Positions 4,684 to 7,130 of a stretch of 7,130 nucleotides of DNA are shown piece after piece. Source of the DNA: an uncultured Rubrobacteraceae bacterium (GTDB lineage: Bacteria; Actinomycetota; Rubrobacteria; Rubrobacterales; Rubrobacteraceae); assembly GCA_902805985.1 (NCBI GenBank), contig CADCUW010000155.1:1-7130 (forward strand), in the 5' to 3' direction. A program made the translations under genes and the position numbers. Every line of letters starts with the position of its first letter. The first letter of the stretch is position 1. Below the pieces are notes generated by a model. That model made no database searches, was not told where the DNA came from, and saw only the letters and a program-made list of their open reading frames with translations.

Positions 4684-6225
4684 TTGGCCGAACGGGGAGA
4701 TGGCGTCCCTGGGGCGGGGATCACACGGGGCAGGTTCCTGGCGACGCTCGCGCTGGCCGGCGTCGCTGGCGGTGTCTCTTTGGGTTGCGAACCCGGCGGG
4801 CGCGTGCGGTCCCTCCTCCCGCTCCGGCCGCGCGGCGGCGTGTGGGCCTTCCGCTCCCGCCCCGACCTCAGCCCGCCGGCGGTAACCGTCGTGCGGCGGT
4901 CGGAGCGGACCGCGCCCGGGTACGTCTTCGTCGCACCCAAGAACGGTCCCGAGGAGACGGGCCCGGGGCAACGCGGGACGCTGATCGTGGATGACGATGG
5001 GCTGCCGGTGTGGTTCCGCCCTCTGCCGGGCGAGGAAGTGGATGCGATGGACTTCAAGGTGCAGCGCTACAAGGGGCATCCGGTCCTGACCTGGTGGCAG
5101 GGGCCCCATACGACGTACGGCCTGGGCGAGTACGCGCTCTTTGACGGCTCCTACAGGGAGGTGACCCGCGTGCGCGCGGGCGGCGGGTACCTGGCGGACC
5201 TGCACGAGATCCTTATCACCACCAAGGACACGGCCCTCATAACCATCTACGGGCCCGTGCCCCACGACCTCACCCCGGTGGCCGGCCCCGCAAACGGCAA
5301 GACGGCCGAGGGGGTCGTCCAGGAGATAGACATCGCGTCCGGCGAGGTACTCTTTGAGTGGCACAGCCTGGACCACGTAGGCATCGAAGAGTCGTACTTT
5401 CCGCCCCCCGAGGACCCCGCCGAGCCCTTCGACTACTTCCACGTAAACTCCATCGAGGTGGACCACGACGAGAACCTCATCATCTCCGCCCGAAAGACCT
5501 CCGCCGCCTACAAGATCGACCGCAAGAGCGGCGAGGTTCTGTGGCGTCTCGACGGCAAGAGGGGCGATTTCCGGATGGGGGAGGGCACCCCGACCCGCTT
5601 CCAGCACGACGCCCGCCGCAGGCCCGACGGGACGCTGACGATCTTCGACAACGGCGAGGAGGGGGAGCACGAGCTCTCCCGGGCCATCGTGCTGAGGCTT
5701 GACGAGGCCGCCATGAGCGCCGACCTGGTGCGCGAGTACGTTCATACCGGAAGGCCACTCTCCGTCACCCAGGGTAACGCGCAGACACTGCCCAACGGCA
5801 ACGCCTTCGTCGGCTGGGGCAGCGAGCCAGGCTTCTCAGAGTTCCATGAGGACGGCGAGCTCCTCCTCGACGCGAACTTCCCGCGGGGGGTGGAGTCCTA
5901 CCGGGCCTTCCGTTTCCCCTGGGTAGGCATGCCCGCCGACGAGCCCGCCGTGGCCGCCGAACCCGGACCCAACCCCGGTGAGATCTCCGTCCACGCGAGC
6001 TGGAATGGGGCGACGGAGATCGCCTCCTGGGGCATCCTCGCGGGCCCGTCTCCCGACCGGCTGAAGAGCCTGGGCCGCGTTTCCCGTAGCGGCTTCGAGA
6101 CACCCATGGCGGCGCGCACCGACGAGCCCTACGTCGGCGTGGAGGCCGTCGACCGCAGGGGTCAGGTGCTCGGACGCTCCGCGGCGATCCGTCCCGGAGA
6201 GCGTTCGTACCCGTCCCCGGCCTGA
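4684..6225 (+). CDS. Arylsulfotransferase (ASST)-family protein, probably exported
   Basis: A 513-residue protein of the bacterial arylsulfotransferase family, whose characterised members move sulfate from a phenolic sulfate ester to another phenol without PAPS, outside the cytoplasm. Residues 13-34 (ITRGRFLATLALAGVAGG and on) form a basic-hydrophobic export segment ending at C35. The lipobox (SLGC) is not canonical, and RG replaces the twin arginines of a Tat motif, so the route is unsure. The propeller region shows repeated family motifs: DLHEILIT (172-179), QEIDIASGEVLFEWHSLDHV (213-232), FHVNSIEVDHDENLIISAR (252-270), YKIDRKSGEVLWRLDGKRGDF (near 276-296) and FQHDARRRPDGTLTIFDNG (306-324). 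H174, H253, H261 and H308 are candidates for the active site. The C-terminal part, from about 430 (SWNGATEIASWGILAGPSP), looks like an Ig/FnIII-type domain. Enzyme activity is not proven, as many homologues are untested. It has its own promoter. Confidence 0.83.
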   Translation: MAERGDGVPGAGITRGRFLATLALAGVAGGVSLGCEPGGRVRSLLPLRPRGGVWAFRSRPDLSPPAVTVVRRSERTAPGYVFVAPKNGPEETGPGQRGTLIVDDDGLPVWFRPLPGEEVDAMDFKVQRYKGHPVLTWWQGPHTTYGLGEYALFDGSYREVTRVRAGGGYLADLHEILITTKDTALITIYGPVPHDLTPVAGPANGKTAEGVVQEIDIASGEVLFEWHSLDHVGIEESYFPPPEDPAEPFDYFHVNSIEVDHDENLIISARKTSAAYKIDRKSGEVLWRLDGKRGDFRMGEGTPTRFQHDARRRPDGTLTIFDNGEEGEHELSRAIVLRLDEAAMSADLVREYVHTGRPLSVTQGNAQTLPNGNAFVGWGSEPGFSEFHEDGELLLDANFPRGVESYRAFRFPWVGMPADEPAVAAEPGPNPGEISVHASWNGATEIASWGILAGPSPDRLKSLGRVSRSGFETPMAARTDEPYVGVEAVDRRGQVLGRSAAIRPGERSYPSPA

Positions 6226-6261
6226 GCCTTGCCCCTGGCCAGGACTCGCCCTGTGACCGGC

Positions 6262-6270
6262 TGATATAGT
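6262..6270 (+). promoter_or_regulatory. Extended -10 promoter for the quinone oxidoreductase gene
   Basis: TGA followed by TATAGT (6265-6270, 5/6 match to TATAAT) is a good TGn extended -10, 34 bases before the ATG. No clear -35 stands at 16-18 bases, which extended -10 promoters can do without. This separates the gene transcriptionally from the arylsulfotransferase gene that ends at 6225. Confidence 0.5.
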
Positions 6271-6304
6271 CCGCTTCCGTGTGGCAGACGAGACGGGAGG
6301 GGAC

Positions 6305-7130
6305 ATGGCCCAGATGAAGGCGATCGTGGCCGAAAGGAGCGGGGAGCCGGAGGTCCTACGGTATGTCGAGGTGGAGCGCCCGGCGCCGCGCGGGTGGGAG
6401 GTCCTGATCGAGGTAGAGGCCGCCGGCATCAACTACGCCGACACCATGCGCCGCCGCGACCAGTACCTGGTACGCCAGAAGTTCCCGTTCACCCCTGGCT
6501 CCGAGGTCGCCGGCACGGTCGTCGAGGTGGGGGATGAGGTCGAGAACGCCTCCGAGGGCGACCGGGTGGTCACCCTCCTCGACTCGGGCGGCTACGCGGA
6601 CTTCGCCGTGGCGCCCGCAGCCTCCCTCATCCCCATCCCGGAGGGCCTCGGCTTCGACGAGGCGGCCGCCGTCCCCTTGCAGGGCCTGACCGCCTACCAC
6701 GTCATCAAGACCTCGGGTGCCTTGAAAGAGGGCGAGAGCGTTCTCGTCCACGCCGCCGCGGGCGGCGTCGGAACGCTAGCCGTCCAGATGGCGAAGCTGC
6801 TAGGGGCCGGCCGGGTCATCGCCACCGCCGGCAGCCCCGAGAAGCTAGACCTCGCCCGCTCCCTGGGCGCCGACGTCCTCATCGACTACACCGAAGAGGA
6901 CTGGCCCGAGAAGGTCCTGGAGGCGACCGGCGGCGAGGGCGCGGACGTCATCCTGGAGATGGTAGGGGCGGACTTCCCAGAGAAGAACCTCAGGTGCCTG
7001 GCGACCTTTGGCCGGATGGTCGTCTTCGGCGCCGCCAGCGGCGACCGGGGCCACCTCGTGCCCGGAGCGCTCATGAACGGCTGCCAATCCGTCGTGGGCT
7101 TCTGGCTCGTCCCGATCACGCAGCGCCCGG
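6305..7130 (+). CDS. NADPH:quinone oxidoreductase, zinc-free MDR (zeta-crystallin-like), cut by right edge
   Basis: The first 275 codons of an MDR-superfamily oxidoreductase; relatives have about 320-330 residues, so roughly 50 are missing. It begins MAQMKAIVAERSGEPEVLRY. The GroES-like domain holds AAGINYADTMRRRDQY (39-54) and PGSEVAGTVVEVGDEV (64-79). The nucleotide-binding fold has AAAGGVGTLAVQ (150-161) and then ATAGSPEKLDLARSLGAD (173-190), where Ser and Lys after the second strand fit NADPH. The structural-zinc and catalytic-zinc cysteine ligands of alcohol dehydrogenases are absent, as expected for quinone oxidoreductases, which reduce quinones or other activated C=C/C=O compounds in the cytoplasm. 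GGGAGGGG lies 2-4 bases before ATG 6305; a second in-frame ATG at 6314 is a possible start with longer spacing. The family call is secure, the substrate not. Confidence 0.88.
   Translation, partial: MAQMKAIVAERSGEPEVLRYVEVERPAPRGWEVLIEVEAAGINYADTMRRRDQYLVRQKFPFTPGSEVAGTVVEVGDEVENASEGDRVVTLLDSGGYADFAVAPAASLIPIPEGLGFDEAAAVPLQGLTAYHVIKTSGALKEGESVLVHAAAGGVGTLAVQMAKLLGAGRVIATAGSPEKLDLARSLGADVLIDYTEEDWPEKVLEATGGEGADVILEMVGADFPEKNLRCLATFGRMVVFGAASGDRGHLVPGALMNGCQSVVGFWLVPITQRP

Noticed and set aside
3320..5745. Two long leftward open frames (405 and 514 codons, at 3320-4537 and 4201-5745) opposite the dehydrogenase and arylsulfotransferase genes
   Set aside because: They mirror real coding sequence, span gene boundaries and have no family motif or start signal. 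GC-rich codon bias explains their length.
6233..6244. Palindrome CCTGGCCAGG after the arylsulfotransferase gene as a terminator
   Set aside because: It has no loop and no T-tract; a 10-base palindrome is easily chance in this composition.
1..7130. A previously undescribed defence, mobile or RNA-based system
   Set aside because: Every gene but one falls into a known metabolic family, and I see no repeats, integrase, toxin-antitoxin pair, nuclease, reverse transcriptase or structured RNA.

Overview
This 7.1 kb window is GC-rich chromosomal DNA with tightly packed, ordinary metabolic genes. The high GC, the GTG and TTG starts, strong GGAGG-type ribosome binding sites, heavy AGG codon use and the mix of gene families suggest a high-GC Gram-positive bacterium. 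A Rubrobacter-like actinobacterium is my best guess; this is inference, because there is no rRNA or other marker gene. I see no RNA gene, insertion sequence, CRISPR array, phage gene or defence gene.

Left part (1-1563). A truncated M24-family (Xaa-Pro aminopeptidase/creatinase-like) gene runs leftward off the edge. It diverges from a rightward cyclase-family metal-dependent hydrolase. The 140 bp between them holds a perfect TATAAT on the minus strand. The cyclase gene converges, with a 5 bp gap, on a small leftward gene for a helical, probably coiled-coil protein of unknown function.

Middle part (1646-4585). A leftward two-gene operon (small cupin, then class III CoA-transferase, joined by a TGATG overlap) diverges from a rightward acyl-CoA dehydrogenase. 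The dehydrogenase reads as a glutaryl-CoA dehydrogenase, and the CoA-transferase resembles succinyl-CoA:glutarate CoA-transferase. Together they could activate glutarate to glutaryl-CoA and oxidise it to crotonyl-CoA. Directly behind the CoA-transferase stop codon, in another frame, lies a short remnant that looks like the C-terminal tail of a glyoxalase/VOC-family protein. The CoA-transferase itself stops just after its conserved LGQH motif, so a deletion may have joined the two genes.

Right part (4617-7130). An arylsulfotransferase-family gene with a TTG start and an N-terminal hydrophobic export segment has its own -35/-10 promoter. It is followed, after an intergenic extended -10 promoter, by a zinc-free quinone oxidoreductase of the MDR superfamily, cut by the right edge.

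No stretch above 300 bp lacks a gene. I did not find a convincing novel multi-gene system. The points most worth a second look are the VOC remnant at the CoA-transferase 3' end and the glutarate-type gene pair.
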